Of a stretch of DNA of 64,000 nucleotides, positions 27,083 through 36,704 are shown piece after piece. The translations under genes were made by a program, and so were the position numbers. The number at the start of each line of letters is the position of its first letter. Positions within the stretch are counted from its first letter, which is position 1. This stretch comes from CBDBJR01 sp965206445 (GTDB lineage Bacteria; Pseudomonadota; Gammaproteobacteria; Arenicellales; Poriferihabitantaceae). The stretch lies in NCBI GenBank assembly GCA_965206445.1, contig CBDBJR010000002.1, forward strand, positions 3,296,157 through 3,360,156, given 5' to 3'. The notes beneath the pieces were generated by a model that was not told the origin of the DNA, did no database searches, and was given only the letters and a program-made list of their open reading frames with translations.

Positions 27083-27904
27083 TCAGCCGAGCACGACCTC
27101 GGTGACGAAGCGCGTGCCGTAATACGCCAGCGCCAGCAAGGCAAACGCGCTGATGGTCCCGATTGCCGCCGGTTTGCCGCGCCAGCCGTAGACCTTGCGC
27201 CCCAGCAGGACGCCGGCAAAACCGCCCCAGGCGAGGACAATCAGCAGGATGTGGTGATTCCATTGCAGCACCCGGCCGGATTGGGCATAGCTGACATAGG
27301 CGCCAAAAAACAGGTTCAGCGTCAGCAGAACAAACCCCAGCCGGAGCAGTAAAAAGAGGTTGGCGTCCATCGTTTGCAGTGCCGGCAGCGCCGGCAAAAA
27401 GCCGCCTTTGCCGGGGGTTTTCAGCCGCCGATCCTGAAACAAAATCACCATCGCCTGGGCGCAGGCAATGCACAGGATGCCGTAGGCCGGAATCGCCACC
27501 AGGATGTGGTACTGCAAATACTGCGGCAGGCTGTCGAAGCGCATCGGCCGACCGGCAAAGCCGACGCCAATCAGCAGCCCGAGCAGCCCGATCGGGATCA
27601 CGATCACCGCCAGGCTGAAGGTCGGCCGGGAGATCGATGCCAGCAGCAGCAGGCAGACGGTCATCCAGCAGATCACCGACACCAGATGGCCGAGCGACAG
27701 ATCGATGCCGCCGGAGCGGCAGCAGTCGGCACCCAGCGTCGCCGCATGCAGCAGCGCCGCCAGCAGCAGGCAGCCCGCCGCCGCGGTTGGCCGCCGCGCC
27801 GGCCAGGGTCGGTGCTGATCGCGGTCGGCTTGCACCCAGCGCCACGCCAGGCCCAGGCTGAGCACATAGCACAGCGCGCCGAGCGCCCCCGGCAGCGCAC
27901 TCAT
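27083..27904 (-). CDS. ypjD: CcsA/YpjD-type inner-membrane protein
   Basis: About 273 residues from the ATG at 27904 with around eight hydrophobic segments. It includes the cytochrome-c-assembly-like core LPQYLQYHILVAIPAYGILC and a late His-rich loop LQWNHHILLIVLAWGGF. The length agrees with E. coli YpjD (~263). Its position divergent from ffh is conserved in gammaproteobacteria. E. coli YpjD/CorE belongs to the CcsA-like fold, but heme handling is not established. An upstream Met at 28057 would add 51 residues of low-quality sequence and is unlikely. A 69-bp piece of this gene is duplicated at 26031-26099. Confidence 0.88.
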   Translation of the reverse strand: MSALPGALGALCYVLSLGLAWRWVQADRDQHRPWPARRPTAAAGCLLLAALLHAATLGADCCRSGGIDLSLGHLVSVICWMTVCLLLLASISRPTFSLAVIVIPIGLLGLLIGVGFAGRPMRFDSLPQYLQYHILVAIPAYGILCIACAQAMVILFQDRRLKTPGKGGFLPALPALQTMDANLFLLLRLGFVLLTLNLFFGAYVSYAQSGRVLQWNHHILLIVLAWGGFAGVLLGRKVYGWRGKPAAIGTISAFALLALAYYGTRFVTEVVLG

Positions 27905-28078
27905 CAACCGCGCGGCCCGACCGGCGGGCGGACGATGCGATCCGGCAGTTTTCTGCGGCTGGGCATACGGGCGGGCGACAGGAAGGCGATAGACAGGTGA
28001 TAGATTGGGCAACGGAGCGCGACCACAGGCGGCGCACGGACTGCTATCATAGCGCAACTTCTACCGGAAATAATATCG

Positions 28079-29434
28079 ATGTTCAATCAACTCGGCGACC
28101 GGCTCAAGGCGACGTTCAAAACCCTGACCGGCAAGGGGCGCCTGACCGAAGCCAATATTGCCGACGCGATGCGCGAGGTGCGCATTGCGCTGCTGGAGGC
28201 GGATGTGTCGCTCGAGGTCACCCGCAGCTTCATCAGCCGGGTCAAGGCGCAGGCCGTCGGCAGGGACGTGCTCGATAGCCTGACGCCCGGGCAGGCGGTC
28301 ATCAAAATCGTACAGACGGCGCTGATAGAGTTGATGGGCGCCGCCAACGACGGGCTGAATCTGGCGGTGCGCCCGCCGGCGGTGGTGATGCTGGCCGGGT
28401 TGCAGGGCGCCGGCAAGACGTCGACGGTCGGCAAGCTGGCGAAGCTGCTGGTTGAGCGCGATAAGAAAAAGGTGCTGGCGGTCAGTGTCGACGTCTATCG
28501 ACCGGCGGCGATATTGCAGTTGGAGCGCCTGATAAACGAGACTGACGCGGTGTTTTTTGCCACCGACGCCGACCGGCAGCCGGTCGATATTGCCGCCGAC
28601 GCAGTCGAGTTTGCCCGCCGGCACGGCATCGATGTCGTGCTGGTGGACACCGCCGGGCGGCTGCACGTTGACCAGCCGATGATGGCGGAAATTCAGCGCC
28701 TGCACGCGCTGTTGAAGCCGGTCGAAACCCTGTTCGTGGTCGATAGCATGAGCGGACAGGACGCGGCGGTCAGCGCCCGCGCGTTCGATCAGGCGCTGCC
28801 GTTGAGCGGGATTGTGCTGACCAAAACCGACGGCGACGCCCGCGGCGGGGCGGCCTTGTCGCTGCGCGAGGTTACCGGCAAACCGATCAAGTTCATCGGC
28901 ACCGGCGAGCATCTCGACGCCCTGGAGGCGTTCCATCCCGAGCGCGTGGTGTCGCGTATTCTGGGCATGGGCGACGTGCTGTCGCTGGTCGAGGAGGTCG
29001 AGCGCAAAGTGGACCGGCAGCAGGCGCAAAAACTGGCCGACAAGCTGGCCCGCGGGCGCGGCTTCAATCTGGAAGATTTTCGTGCACAGATGCAGCAAAT
29101 GGAGCAAATGGGCGGCCTGGAAACGATCATGGAAAAGCTGCCGACGATGCCCGGCATGGCGCAGCGGGGCCGGATGCCGGCGGCGGACAGCACGAAAAAA
29201 ACCGCTCAGACCATCGCCATTATCAACTCGATGACGCCGCAGGAGCGGCGCTTCCCGGCGCTGCTGCGCGGCGCGAGGAAACGCCGCATTGCGCGCGGAG
29301 CGGGGGTCGAGGTGCAGGATGTGAACCGCCTGCTGAAGCAGTTTATGCAGCTGGAGAAAACCATGAAGCGCATGAAGAAGCAGGGCGGATTGCGCCGCAT
29401 GATGGAGCGGATGTCGGGCGGGATGCCGCCGTAG
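28079..29434 (+). CDS. ffh: Signal recognition particle protein Ffh (SRP54)
   Basis: A 451-residue GTPase that binds 4.5S RNA and signal sequences and delivers nascent inner-membrane proteins to FtsY. The N domain covers residues 1-95. The G domain has P-loop GLQGAGKTST at 107-116, VDTAGRLH and TKTDGDARGGAALS. The M domain is methionine-rich (QMQQMEQMGGLETIMEKL; KRMKKQGGLRRMMERMSGG) with the RNA-binding RKRRIARGAGVEVQDVN. The start at 28079 fits the standard N-terminus MFNQLGDRL. It converges with pssA, whose stop is 17 bases away. Confidence 0.97.
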   Translation: MFNQLGDRLKATFKTLTGKGRLTEANIADAMREVRIALLEADVSLEVTRSFISRVKAQAVGRDVLDSLTPGQAVIKIVQTALIELMGAANDGLNLAVRPPAVVMLAGLQGAGKTSTVGKLAKLLVERDKKKVLAVSVDVYRPAAILQLERLINETDAVFFATDADRQPVDIAADAVEFARRHGIDVVLVDTAGRLHVDQPMMAEIQRLHALLKPVETLFVVDSMSGQDAAVSARAFDQALPLSGIVLTKTDGDARGGAALSLREVTGKPIKFIGTGEHLDALEAFHPERVVSRILGMGDVLSLVEEVERKVDRQQAQKLADKLARGRGFNLEDFRAQMQQMEQMGGLETIMEKLPTMPGMAQRGRMPAADSTKKTAQTIAIINSMTPQERRFPALLRGARKRRIARGAGVEVQDVNRLLKQFMQLEKTMKRMKKQGGLRRMMERMSGGMPP

Positions 29435-29451
29435 CCGACGCCCGGCGGGCC

Positions 29452-30282
29452 TCAGGGCGGGTCGGATTCGGTCTTTTCTTCGGTGTTCTGTGCGGTCTTT
29501 TCGGTGGTGTTTTCCGCCTCGGCTTCGTCGTCATCGAACAAAAACCCCGGCGGCTCGCCGCGGCCTTTTCGCCGCCGCAGCAGCCAGCCGACCGGGCCGG
29601 AGGCGACATAGGAAAAGGTCATCAGGAACAGCACCCGCGGCGGGTCGAAGTAGATCAACACAAAGCCCAGCAGCAGCAGCACCAGCGCCACGAATGGAAT
29701 TTTATTTTTCGCGTCAAAGTCCTTGAAACTATAGAACTTGATATTGGTCACCATCAAAATGCTGGCGCCCAGCGTCAGGACCGCGCTGGCCCACGACAGC
29801 GACTCGCCGCTGATGCCGGAGACCTCGAAGCTCCAGGCCCAAAAAACGATAAACGCCGCCGCCGTCGGGCACGGCAGGCCGTAAAAAAACCGGTTGTCTT
29901 TGAGCGTCAGCGTATTGAACCGGGCCAGCCGCAGCGCGGTGGCGGCGGTATATAAAAACGCGATCAGCCAGCCGGCACGGCCGACGCTGTGCAGCGACCA
30001 GAAGTAGATCACCAGCGCCGGCGCCAGCCCAAACGCCACCAGATCCACCAGGCTGTCGTATTCCTTGCCAAAATCGCTCGCGGTGTTGGTCCAGCGCGCA
30101 ACCCGGCCGTCGAGCGCATCCATAATCATGGCGATAAACAAGCCCACCGCCGCGTGTTCAAACTTGCCGTGGGTGGACTGAATAATGGCGTAGAAGCCGA
30201 AGAACAGCCCGGCGGTGGTAAACAGGCTGGGCAGGAAATAAATCCCTTTGCGCCGGCTCGACTGCTCTGGTGAATCGTTCAT
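29452..30282 (-). CDS. pssA: CDP-diacylglycerol-serine O-phosphatidyltransferase
   Basis: A 276-residue inner-membrane enzyme that makes phosphatidylserine from CDP-diacylglycerol and serine. It carries the CDP-alcohol phosphotransferase signature D-G-x2-A-R-x8-G-x3-D-x3-D as MDALDGRVARWTNTASDFGK followed by EYDSLVD, and multiple membrane segments. The C-terminus is an acidic Thr/Glu-rich tail. It lies 45 bases after psd on the same strand, so the two steps of phosphatidylethanolamine synthesis are encoded together at the end of the ilv operon. Confidence 0.95.
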   Translation of the reverse strand: MNDSPEQSSRRKGIYFLPSLFTTAGLFFGFYAIIQSTHGKFEHAAVGLFIAMIMDALDGRVARWTNTASDFGKEYDSLVDLVAFGLAPALVIYFWSLHSVGRAGWLIAFLYTAATALRLARFNTLTLKDNRFFYGLPCPTAAAFIVFWAWSFEVSGISGESLSWASAVLTLGASILMVTNIKFYSFKDFDAKNKIPFVALVLLLLGFVLIYFDPPRVLFLMTFSYVASGPVGWLLRRRKGRGEPPGFLFDDDEAEAENTTEKTAQNTEEKTESDPP

Positions 30283-30327
30283 CTTATCGACTCGGCGGTA
30301 ACCGGATAGTGTCGTGGGCGGGCAACA

Positions 30328-31014
30328 CTACCGCGGCAGGTAGCCAATCACGTCATTGCCCGAGCTGACCCGCTGCCCCATGCTGACATTCAGCCTGACG
30401 TCGCCCGGCAGATACAAATCCACCCGCGAGCCAAAGCGAATGAAACCATAGCGGTCGCCGGTGCTTACCTGCTCGCCGGCGCTGACATAGCACAGGATGC
30501 GCCGGGCAACCAGCCCGGCAATCTGCACGCTGACGATATCTTCACCGCGGTCGGTCCGGATCTGAACGGCGTTGCGTTCGTTTTCCAAAGAGGCTTTGTC
30601 CAGTGCGGCGTTGACAAAGCGACCGGCGTGGTAGCGGCAGGATTGGACCGTGCCGCCAATCGGGATCAGGTTGGAGTGCACGGAAAAGACGTTCATAAAC
30701 ACACTGACTTTCAAGCTCGGCGCGGCGTCGAGGTAGGGGTTGGGCTGCTGCACAATCGCCACCACTTTGCCGCTGGCCGGCGACACCACCGCACCCGGCT
30801 CGGTAGAGATGACCCGTTTCGGGTCGCGAAAAAAATTCAGCACAAACAGCGCCAGCGCCCACAACGGCAGCGCGTAGCCCCCCCACAACCCGGTGCCGAG
30901 AGCGCCGAGACACAGCGCAATGCCGATATGCCACCGGCCTTCAGGCGCCAGAATCGGGTAGCTGCCGGCGCGCATTGCCGTCACTGTCAATCCGTCCGGG
31001 GCGCGCGCGGGCAT
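30328..31014 (-). CDS. psd: Phosphatidylserine decarboxylase proenzyme (PSD-A type)
   Basis: A 228-residue enzyme that decarboxylates phosphatidylserine to phosphatidylethanolamine. It matches the short PSD-A class: two N-terminal hydrophobic segments, FRDPKR, SPASGKVV, NVFSVHSNLIPIGG and the self-cleavage site RFGSRVDLYLP, where Gly195-Ser196 would be cut to create the pyruvoyl group. It starts nine bases after the ilvC stop and precedes pssA by 45 bases. Other Met codons near the start make the N-terminus slightly uncertain. Confidence 0.94.
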   Translation of the reverse strand: MPARAPDGLTVTAMRAGSYPILAPEGRWHIGIALCLGALGTGLWGGYALPLWALALFVLNFFRDPKRVISTEPGAVVSPASGKVVAIVQQPNPYLDAAPSLKVSVFMNVFSVHSNLIPIGGTVQSCRYHAGRFVNAALDKASLENERNAVQIRTDRGEDIVSVQIAGLVARRILCYVSAGEQVSTGDRYGFIRFGSRVDLYLPGDVRLNVSMGQRVSSGNDVIGYLPR

Positions 31015-31023
31015 CCTGACCGT

Positions 31024-32040
31024 TTAGTTTTTCGCCCGGTCAATCACCTTGCCCTGTTCCACCCACGACATCATCGAGCGCAGCCGGGCGCCGACCTCCT
31101 CGATTTGATGCTCCTGGGCTTTTTTGCGCAGCTCCGGGAAATGCCGGCCGCCGGCGGCGCTTTCATCCATCCACTCGCGGGCAAACGCGCCGGACTGAAT
31201 CTCGGTCAGGATTTTCTTCATCTCGGCCTTGGTCTGCTCGTTGACCACCCGCGGGCCGCGGGTCAGGCTGCCGAATTCGGCGGTATTGGAAATCGAATAG
31301 CGCATATCGGCAATGCCGCCCTCGTACATCAGATCGACAATCAGCTTGAGCTCGTGCATGCATTCAAAATACGCCATCTCGGGCGCATAGCCGGCCTCGA
31401 CCAGGGTTTCAAAGCCGGCCTGCACCAGCGCCGTCGCCCCGCCGCACAGCACCGCCTGCTCGCCGAACAGATCGGTCTCGGTTTCTTCTTTGAAGGTGGT
31501 CTGAATAATGCCCGCACGCCCGCCGCCCAGCCCACTGGCATAGGCCAGCGACAACGCCAGCGCATCGCCGCCGGGGTCTTGATGGAGCGCCACCAGACAG
31601 GGCACGCCGGCACCGCGCTCAAAGGTCGAACGCACCAGATGCCCCGGCCCTTTGGGCGCAATCATCACCACGTTGATGTTTTCGGGCGGCTGAATATAGC
31701 CGAAATGGATGTTGAAGCCGTGGGCAAACGCCAGCGTATTGCCGGGCTGTAGCCTGGCCTGTATGTCCTGCCGGTAAATCTCGGCCATCAACTCGTCCGG
31801 GCACAGCATCATCACCATGTCCGCCTGTGCGGCCGCCTCGCCGACGGTGGTCACCGTCAGGCCGGCGGCCGTGGCCTTGGCCCACGAAGATGAGCCGTCG
31901 CGCAGCCCGACGACGACGTCATAGCCGCTGTCTTTGAGGTTGTTGGCATGTGCATGGCCCTGCGAGCCATAGCCGATGATGGCGATTTTTTTACTGTGCA
32001 GCACCGCCGGATTGGCGTCTTTTTCATAATAGATTTGCAT
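31024..32040 (-). CDS. ilvC: Ketol-acid reductoisomerase (class I)
   Basis: A 338-residue NADPH-dependent enzyme of valine, leucine and isoleucine synthesis that converts acetolactate or acetohydroxybutyrate to the dihydroxy acids. The Rossmann motif GYGSQGHAHA begins at 23. Metal-binding acidic and histidine residues lie in FAHGFNIHFG, VMIAPKGPGHLVR, DLFGEQAVLCGG and FECMHELKLIVDLMYEGG. Length indicates the short class I form. It is third in the operon after ilvH (81-base gap) and nine bases before psd. Confidence 0.97.
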   Translation of the reverse strand: MQIYYEKDANPAVLHSKKIAIIGYGSQGHAHANNLKDSGYDVVVGLRDGSSSWAKATAAGLTVTTVGEAAAQADMVMMLCPDELMAEIYRQDIQARLQPGNTLAFAHGFNIHFGYIQPPENINVVMIAPKGPGHLVRSTFERGAGVPCLVALHQDPGGDALALSLAYASGLGGGRAGIIQTTFKEETETDLFGEQAVLCGGATALVQAGFETLVEAGYAPEMAYFECMHELKLIVDLMYEGGIADMRYSISNTAEFGSLTRGPRVVNEQTKAEMKKILTEIQSGAFAREWMDESAAGGRHFPELRKKAQEHQIEEVGARLRSMMSWVEQGKVIDRAKN

Positions 32041-32121
32041 GTATCTGGCTCCTGATTCTGGTTTTAACTCGATCCGAACGCCCTGCTTCGCCGCGACCGA
32101 GGCCGACCGGCGGGCACGGCA

Positions 32122-32616
32122 TTACACTCGTATGACACGCTCACCGCGCCCGATGCCGGACACGCCCGAGCGCACTATTTCGATGATGTCCGCCGGCGGC
32201 AGCGTCTGAATAAACGCATCGACTTTGTCGCTGTCACCGGTCAACTCCAACGTGTAGCTGGTATCGGTCACATCGATGATGCGACCGCGAAAAATATCGG
32301 CCAGGCGTTTGAGCTCGGCCCGCCGTTCACCGCCGCCGGCCACGACCTTGACCAGCATCAGCTCGCGTTCAATATATTTGCCTTCGGTCAGCTCGATCAA
32401 CTTGACGACTTCAATCAGCTTGTTTAGCTGCTTGGTGATTTGCTCGATGATTTGCTCGGTGCCGCCGGTAACGATGGTCATTCTGGACAGCGACGCATCG
32501 TCGGTCGGCGCCACCGTGAGCGACTCGATATTGAACCCGCGCGCGGAAAACAGCCCGGCAACCCGCGACAACGCGCCGGCCTCGTTTTCCAGCAGAACGG
32601 AAATAATTCGGCGCAT
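32122..32616 (-). CDS. ilvH: Acetolactate synthase small (regulatory) subunit
   Basis: A 164-residue regulatory subunit that activates the large subunit and confers valine feedback inhibition. The N-terminal ACT domain is MRRIISVLLENEAGALSRVA followed by GLFSARGFNIESLTVAPTDD; the C-terminal domain includes FRGRIIDVTDTSYTLELTG. The start codon shares one base with the ilvI stop (TGATG), so the two are translationally coupled and made in step. Confidence 0.96.
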   Translation of the reverse strand: MRRIISVLLENEAGALSRVAGLFSARGFNIESLTVAPTDDASLSRMTIVTGGTEQIIEQITKQLNKLIEVVKLIELTEGKYIERELMLVKVVAGGGERRAELKRLADIFRGRIIDVTDTSYTLELTGDSDKVDAFIQTLPPADIIEIVRSGVSGIGRGERVIRV

Positions 32617-34346
32617 CAGGCCAGCTCGCGTTCGCTCGCCGCCTGGGTGCCCGGCTGCAATTGCATTTCGTTGTGGCCTTTGCCGGCGGCGATCATCGGG
32701 TAGACGTTTTCAGTGGGGTCGGTCTGCACGTCGACGAATACCAGCCGGTCGTGCAGGGCAAAAGCCCGCTTCAGTGCGTCCTCCACCTCGGCCGGCTTCT
32801 CGACCCGTATCCCGACGTGGCCGAAACTTTCCGCCACCGCAACGAAGTCGGGCAGCGCATCCATATAGGAATGCGAATACCGGCGGTCATAAAAGAATTC
32901 CTGCCATTGCCGCACCATCCCCATATAGCGGTTGTTCAGATTGATCACCTTTATCGGCAGCCCGTATTGCAGGCAGGTAGACAACTCCTGGATGCACATA
33001 ATGATACTGGCATCACCGGTGACGCAGGCGACGGTCGCATCCGGGTTGCCCAGCTGCACGCCCATCGCCGCCGGCAGGCCAAAACCCATCGTGCCCAGGC
33101 CGCCCGAATTGATCCACCGGCGCGGTTTGTCGAACCGGTAGTGCTGCGCCGCCCACATTTGGTGCTGGCCGACGTCCGAGGTCACGAAGGCGTCGCCGCC
33201 GGTGACCGCATACATGGTCTGGATCACATACTGCGGCTTGATCACGTCATCGCTCGGCTGATAGGCCAGCGAATCCAGCGACCGCCACTGGTCGATTTGC
33301 TGCCACCAGCGATCGACGGCGGCGCGATCAATTTCGCCGATGCGCGGCTTCAGGCTGGGCAGTATTTGATTGATGACCTGTTTGCAGTCGCCGACTATCG
33401 GCACCTCGACCGGCACGTTCTTGCCGATCGAAGACGGGTCGATATCGATCTGAATGATGCGCGCCTGTGGCGAAAACTGCGCCAGCTCGCCGGTCACCCG
33501 GTCATCGAAGCGCGCGCCAATCGCCAGCATGACATCGCAGCCGTGCATCGCCATGTTCGACTCGTAGGTGCCGTGCATCCCGAGCCAGCCGAGGTAGTTT
33601 GGATTGTCCGGCGCAATCGAGCCAATGCCCATCAGCGTACTGGTGCTGGGGTATTTCAGCAGATCCACCAGCTCACGCAGCACCGCCGACGCCTCGCTCA
33701 GAATCACACCGCCGCCGGTATAGATAATCGGCCGTTTGGCCTGCAACAACAAATCCACGCAGTGGCGCACCTGTCTGCCGTGGCCGTTGGTGCGCGGCTG
33801 ATACGAGCGAATCGAGACCGAGTCGGGGTAGTGATATTCGGCCATGTTGGCGGTGATGTCCTTGGGGATATCCACCACCACCGGGCCGGGACAGCCCGAG
33901 GTGGCAATAAAAAACGCCTTTTTGATCGTGGTCGCGAGGTCGTTAACGTCCTTTACCAGGAAATTGTGCTTGACGCACGGGCGGGTGATGCCGATGGTGT
34001 CAACCTCCTGAAACGCATCGTCGCCAATCAGGTGCGACGGCACCTGGGCGGTGATCACGATCATCGGAATCGAATCCATAAAAGCGGTGGCGATGCCGGT
34101 AATCGTATTGGTCACCCCCGGCCCGGAGGTCACCAGCACAACGCCCGGCTTGCCGGTCGAACGGGTGTAGCCGTCGGCGGCATGCGTCGCCCCCTGCTCG
34201 TGTCTGACCAGAATATGCCGCAACGTATCCTGCCGGTACACGGCATCATAGATATGCAGGGCCGCGCCCCCGGGATAGCCGAAGATGTACTCGACCCCCT
34301 CGTCTTGCAGGCATTTCACCAGAATATCCGCGCCACTGAATTCCAA
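32616..34346 (-). CDS. ilvI: Acetolactate synthase large (catalytic) subunit
   Basis: A 576-residue ThDP/FAD enzyme that condenses pyruvate into acetolactate, the first committed step to branched-chain amino acids. The N-terminal FGYPGGAALHIYDAVY carries the ThDP-activating region, RHEQGATHAADGYTRSTGK follows, and the ThDP/Mg motif is TGDASIIMCIQELSTCLQYG (GDA in place of the commoner GDG) ending in NLNNRYMGMVRQWQE. The start is TTG at 34346 with an AGAGGT ribosome-binding site about six bases upstream. It is the first gene of the ilvI-ilvH-ilvC-psd-pssA operon. The symbol ilvI is used rather than ilvB by gene order only. Confidence 0.95.
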   Translation of the reverse strand: MEFSGADILVKCLQDEGVEYIFGYPGGAALHIYDAVYRQDTLRHILVRHEQGATHAADGYTRSTGKPGVVLVTSGPGVTNTITGIATAFMDSIPMIVITAQVPSHLIGDDAFQEVDTIGITRPCVKHNFLVKDVNDLATTIKKAFFIATSGCPGPVVVDIPKDITANMAEYHYPDSVSIRSYQPRTNGHGRQVRHCVDLLLQAKRPIIYTGGGVILSEASAVLRELVDLLKYPSTSTLMGIGSIAPDNPNYLGWLGMHGTYESNMAMHGCDVMLAIGARFDDRVTGELAQFSPQARIIQIDIDPSSIGKNVPVEVPIVGDCKQVINQILPSLKPRIGEIDRAAVDRWWQQIDQWRSLDSLAYQPSDDVIKPQYVIQTMYAVTGGDAFVTSDVGQHQMWAAQHYRFDKPRRWINSGGLGTMGFGLPAAMGVQLGNPDATVACVTGDASIIMCIQELSTCLQYGLPIKVINLNNRYMGMVRQWQEFFYDRRYSHSYMDALPDFVAVAESFGHVGIRVEKPAEVEDALKRAFALHDRLVFVDVQTDPTENVYPMIAAGKGHNEMQLQPGTQAASERELA

Positions 34347-34477
34347 ACTGCACCTCTTGCGTTGTCATCTAAAACCCAACCGCTGCCGCGTCGGCGACCC
34401 AAACCCGGCGGTGGCCGATTGGGAGAATCAAGTATAGCCGGAATGTTACCGTATCGCCAACATTTGTATGCGGCGGT

Positions 34478-34690
34478 GGATTCAACCCCGCAAGGCAACC
34501 GGTGGGCCTGTGCCGAGCGATGCCGCCAGGCGATGCCGGTTGTTGCCCGGCGGGTCGAGTGGTGAGCGACGTGTGTCTGCCAACCCTCACCCACAGGGAG
34601 CGGGCCAAAGCCGACAACCGCCTTCTCCCCCCGGAATAACCGGAAACCCCCTCTCCCTCTGGGAGAGGGCCGGGGTGAGGGCCGCCGCAC
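34478..34690 (+). repeat. Dispersed repeat, copy C
   Basis: A third, slightly shortened copy of the element at 16354 and 25784: it starts GGATTCAACCCCGCAAGGCA, ends GAGGGCCGCCGCAC and is missing about 20 bases in the middle. It occupies most of the gap between ilvI and the TMTC-like genes (34347-34737). The ilv promoter must lie in the roughly 130 bases left next to ilvI, but I see no clear hexamers. Confidence 0.85.
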
Positions 34691-34737
34691 GCCGGGCAGC
34701 ACCCGGCACGCGGTATGCATGGGCTGCCTCACCGTGC

Positions 34738-36702
34738 TTATTGCCGGCCCTCGCCGGCCATGGACTCCAGGATGTGCCTGCGCTGTTCGCGTGCCGTTTT
34801 CAGATCGTCTGCCATGTTCAGATTCGGGTACAGCGCCAGGGCGCGATCGTAATGGCGCAGCGCTTCGGCCTTGCGGTTGAGGTGAAACAGCCCGATGCCC
34901 GCCAGATGGTGGGCTTTCGCGTCATCGGGATAGTGCGCAATCACCTGTTGCGCCGCCGCCAGCCCCTCCGCATACCGCTTCTGGTTGATCAGCAACACGG
35001 CAATGTTCGCCATCGCGGTTTGGAACTGCGGGTCAAACCGCAGCGCCTCGCGGAAGCGCGCGATCGCCTCCGCAGTGCGGCCCTGGTTTGACAGCAGCAC
35101 GCCGATACTGCCCAGCGCCGTGGCCAGGTTCCGCCTCGCCTCCTGATGCTGCGGCTTAAGCCGCAGCGCCTCACGGTAGCGCGCGACCGCTTCCTCATGA
35201 CGGCCCTGCTTCTTCAGCAGCACGCCGATATTGTTGAGCAGTCCGGGGTCATCCGGGCGCAGCGCAAGGGCGGTCTGGAAGGCGGCATGCGCTTCCGCGT
35301 AGCGCCCCTCAGCCTGCAGGTAGTTGCCAAGATTGTTGTGGGCGCCGCGGGCCTGCGGGTTATGGGCGATGACGTGGGTGAAGAAGGTACCGTCGTCGCG
35401 GTAGAGGCCGGCCTGGTTCCAGGTAAGCATGCCGGCAACCGCCAGTATGGCCGCCCCGACCGCCCCGATGGCCAGCCGCACCGGACGCGCGCGGTGCACC
35501 GGCAGAGCGCCGAGACCCCGCTGACAGGCCCAGCCTGCGGCGCCGACCACGACGGCAATCAGGCCAACGCCGGCGAGGTATTGAAACCGGTCGGCGACAA
35601 ACGAGAACTGCATATAGCCGAAGTCCACGAAGCCCAGCGTCGGCGACAACGCCACCGCAAAGAACAGCACGCCGGTCAGTGGTCCGCGACCCAGCCGCCG
35701 ACGCCAGTACCACAACACCGCCACCGCCGCCGCAAAGCCGGCCGCGCCGCCCCAGGCCAGCAGGTCGCCGATGCCGGGCTCCCAGCGCGGATAAACCCCG
35801 ATCAGCCCCGCCGGCCACAGCAGTTTGCCGACGTAAAATGCCAGCGCGTGCGCCGCAATCAGCCCGCGCTCCAGCGGCGAATAGGCGAATGAGACGGGTT
35901 CGATGTCGGTGTAATAGGCATAGTCGGCCAGCGCAATGCCCAGCCCGACCAGGAAGAACGGCAGTGTGCGGCGGCAATCGGCCAGGGTCACGCGCCCGTG
36001 CCGCCACCAGTGCCACAGCAACAGCACCACCGGCAGCGTGAGGGTGATGGATTTGCTGAGCAGGCCGAGCACGAACAACGTCACCGCCAGGAAGTAATGC
36101 CTCCAGCGCCGCATTTCCGCGAAGCGGATGTAGGCGAGCACGGACGAAAGATAGAACACCGTCGCCAGGATGTCCTTGCGCCCGATAACCCAGGCCACCG
36201 ACTCCACGTGCAGCGGATGCACCGCGAACACCGCCGCCGCGAACCACGCCCCGGGCACCCCCAGCCGCCGCAGCAGCCGCCACAGCAGCAACACGACACT
36301 GGTATGCAGCAGCAGATTGACCAGGTGATAGCCGAGCGGTGCCAGCCCCCACAGCTTATGCTCCAGCCAGAAGGTGGTATGGAGCAGCGGCCAGTAATGG
36401 CCTTCATACGGAAGCAGCGCACGCGGGGCAAACCAGATCTGCGCCAGCCCCGACCAGATGTGAAGCGGCGTGGCCTTGGTCAGCACCACGTCATCCCATA
36501 CGAATCCCGCCGCCAGCGCCGGAAAGTAACTGACCGCCACCAACAGGCACAGCGCCGCGCCGGCTAATGCTATAGGGGCATTATCGACACCGGGGAACAT
36601 GCCGGACGCGGGGGATGCCGCCGGCATCGGCGGTTTGCGCGGCGCGGCGTTGCCGTTCGGTGGTGCTGGCGTCCGGACGCGGGGGTTTCGCTTTCTCGCC
36701 AT
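34738..36702 (-). CDS. TMTC-like membrane protein with C-terminal TPRs, copy 1
   Basis: A 654-residue protein. After a basic Pro-rich N-terminus (1-40) comes a GT-C-type membrane domain of about ten segments: VSYFPALAAGFVWDD (acidic pair 70-71), WPLLHTTFWLEHKLWGLAPL, GYHLVNLLLHT and HPLHVESVAWVIGRKDIL (162-179). These match TMTC1-4, whose human members O-mannosylate cadherins. From about residue 445 there are five to six TPR units with the 8-20-27 pattern (e.g. NLGNYLQAEGRYAEAHAAFQ). Likely role: sugar transfer to exported proteins, with the TPRs recruiting partners; not proven. It follows its paralogue by two bases and is probably cotranscribed. Confidence 0.85.
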   Translation of the reverse strand: MARKRNPRVRTPAPPNGNAAPRKPPMPAASPASGMFPGVDNAPIALAGAALCLLVAVSYFPALAAGFVWDDVVLTKATPLHIWSGLAQIWFAPRALLPYEGHYWPLLHTTFWLEHKLWGLAPLGYHLVNLLLHTSVVLLLWRLLRRLGVPGAWFAAAVFAVHPLHVESVAWVIGRKDILATVFYLSSVLAYIRFAEMRRWRHYFLAVTLFVLGLLSKSITLTLPVVLLLWHWWRHGRVTLADCRRTLPFFLVGLGIALADYAYYTDIEPVSFAYSPLERGLIAAHALAFYVGKLLWPAGLIGVYPRWEPGIGDLLAWGGAAGFAAAVAVLWYWRRRLGRGPLTGVLFFAVALSPTLGFVDFGYMQFSFVADRFQYLAGVGLIAVVVGAAGWACQRGLGALPVHRARPVRLAIGAVGAAILAVAGMLTWNQAGLYRDDGTFFTHVIAHNPQARGAHNNLGNYLQAEGRYAEAHAAFQTALALRPDDPGLLNNIGVLLKKQGRHEEAVARYREALRLKPQHQEARRNLATALGSIGVLLSNQGRTAEAIARFREALRFDPQFQTAMANIAVLLINQKRYAEGLAAAQQVIAHYPDDAKAHHLAGIGLFHLNRKAEALRHYDRALALYPNLNMADDLKTAREQRRHILESMAGEGRQ

Positions 36703-36704
36703 CC

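Noticed and set aside
32661..34565. A 634-codon plus-strand frame opposite ilvI
   Set aside because: It is the shadow of the well-conserved acetolactate synthase gene; codon-position GC bias explains it. The same applies to long frames opposite dnaK, the DUF2723 genes and the TMTC-like genes.
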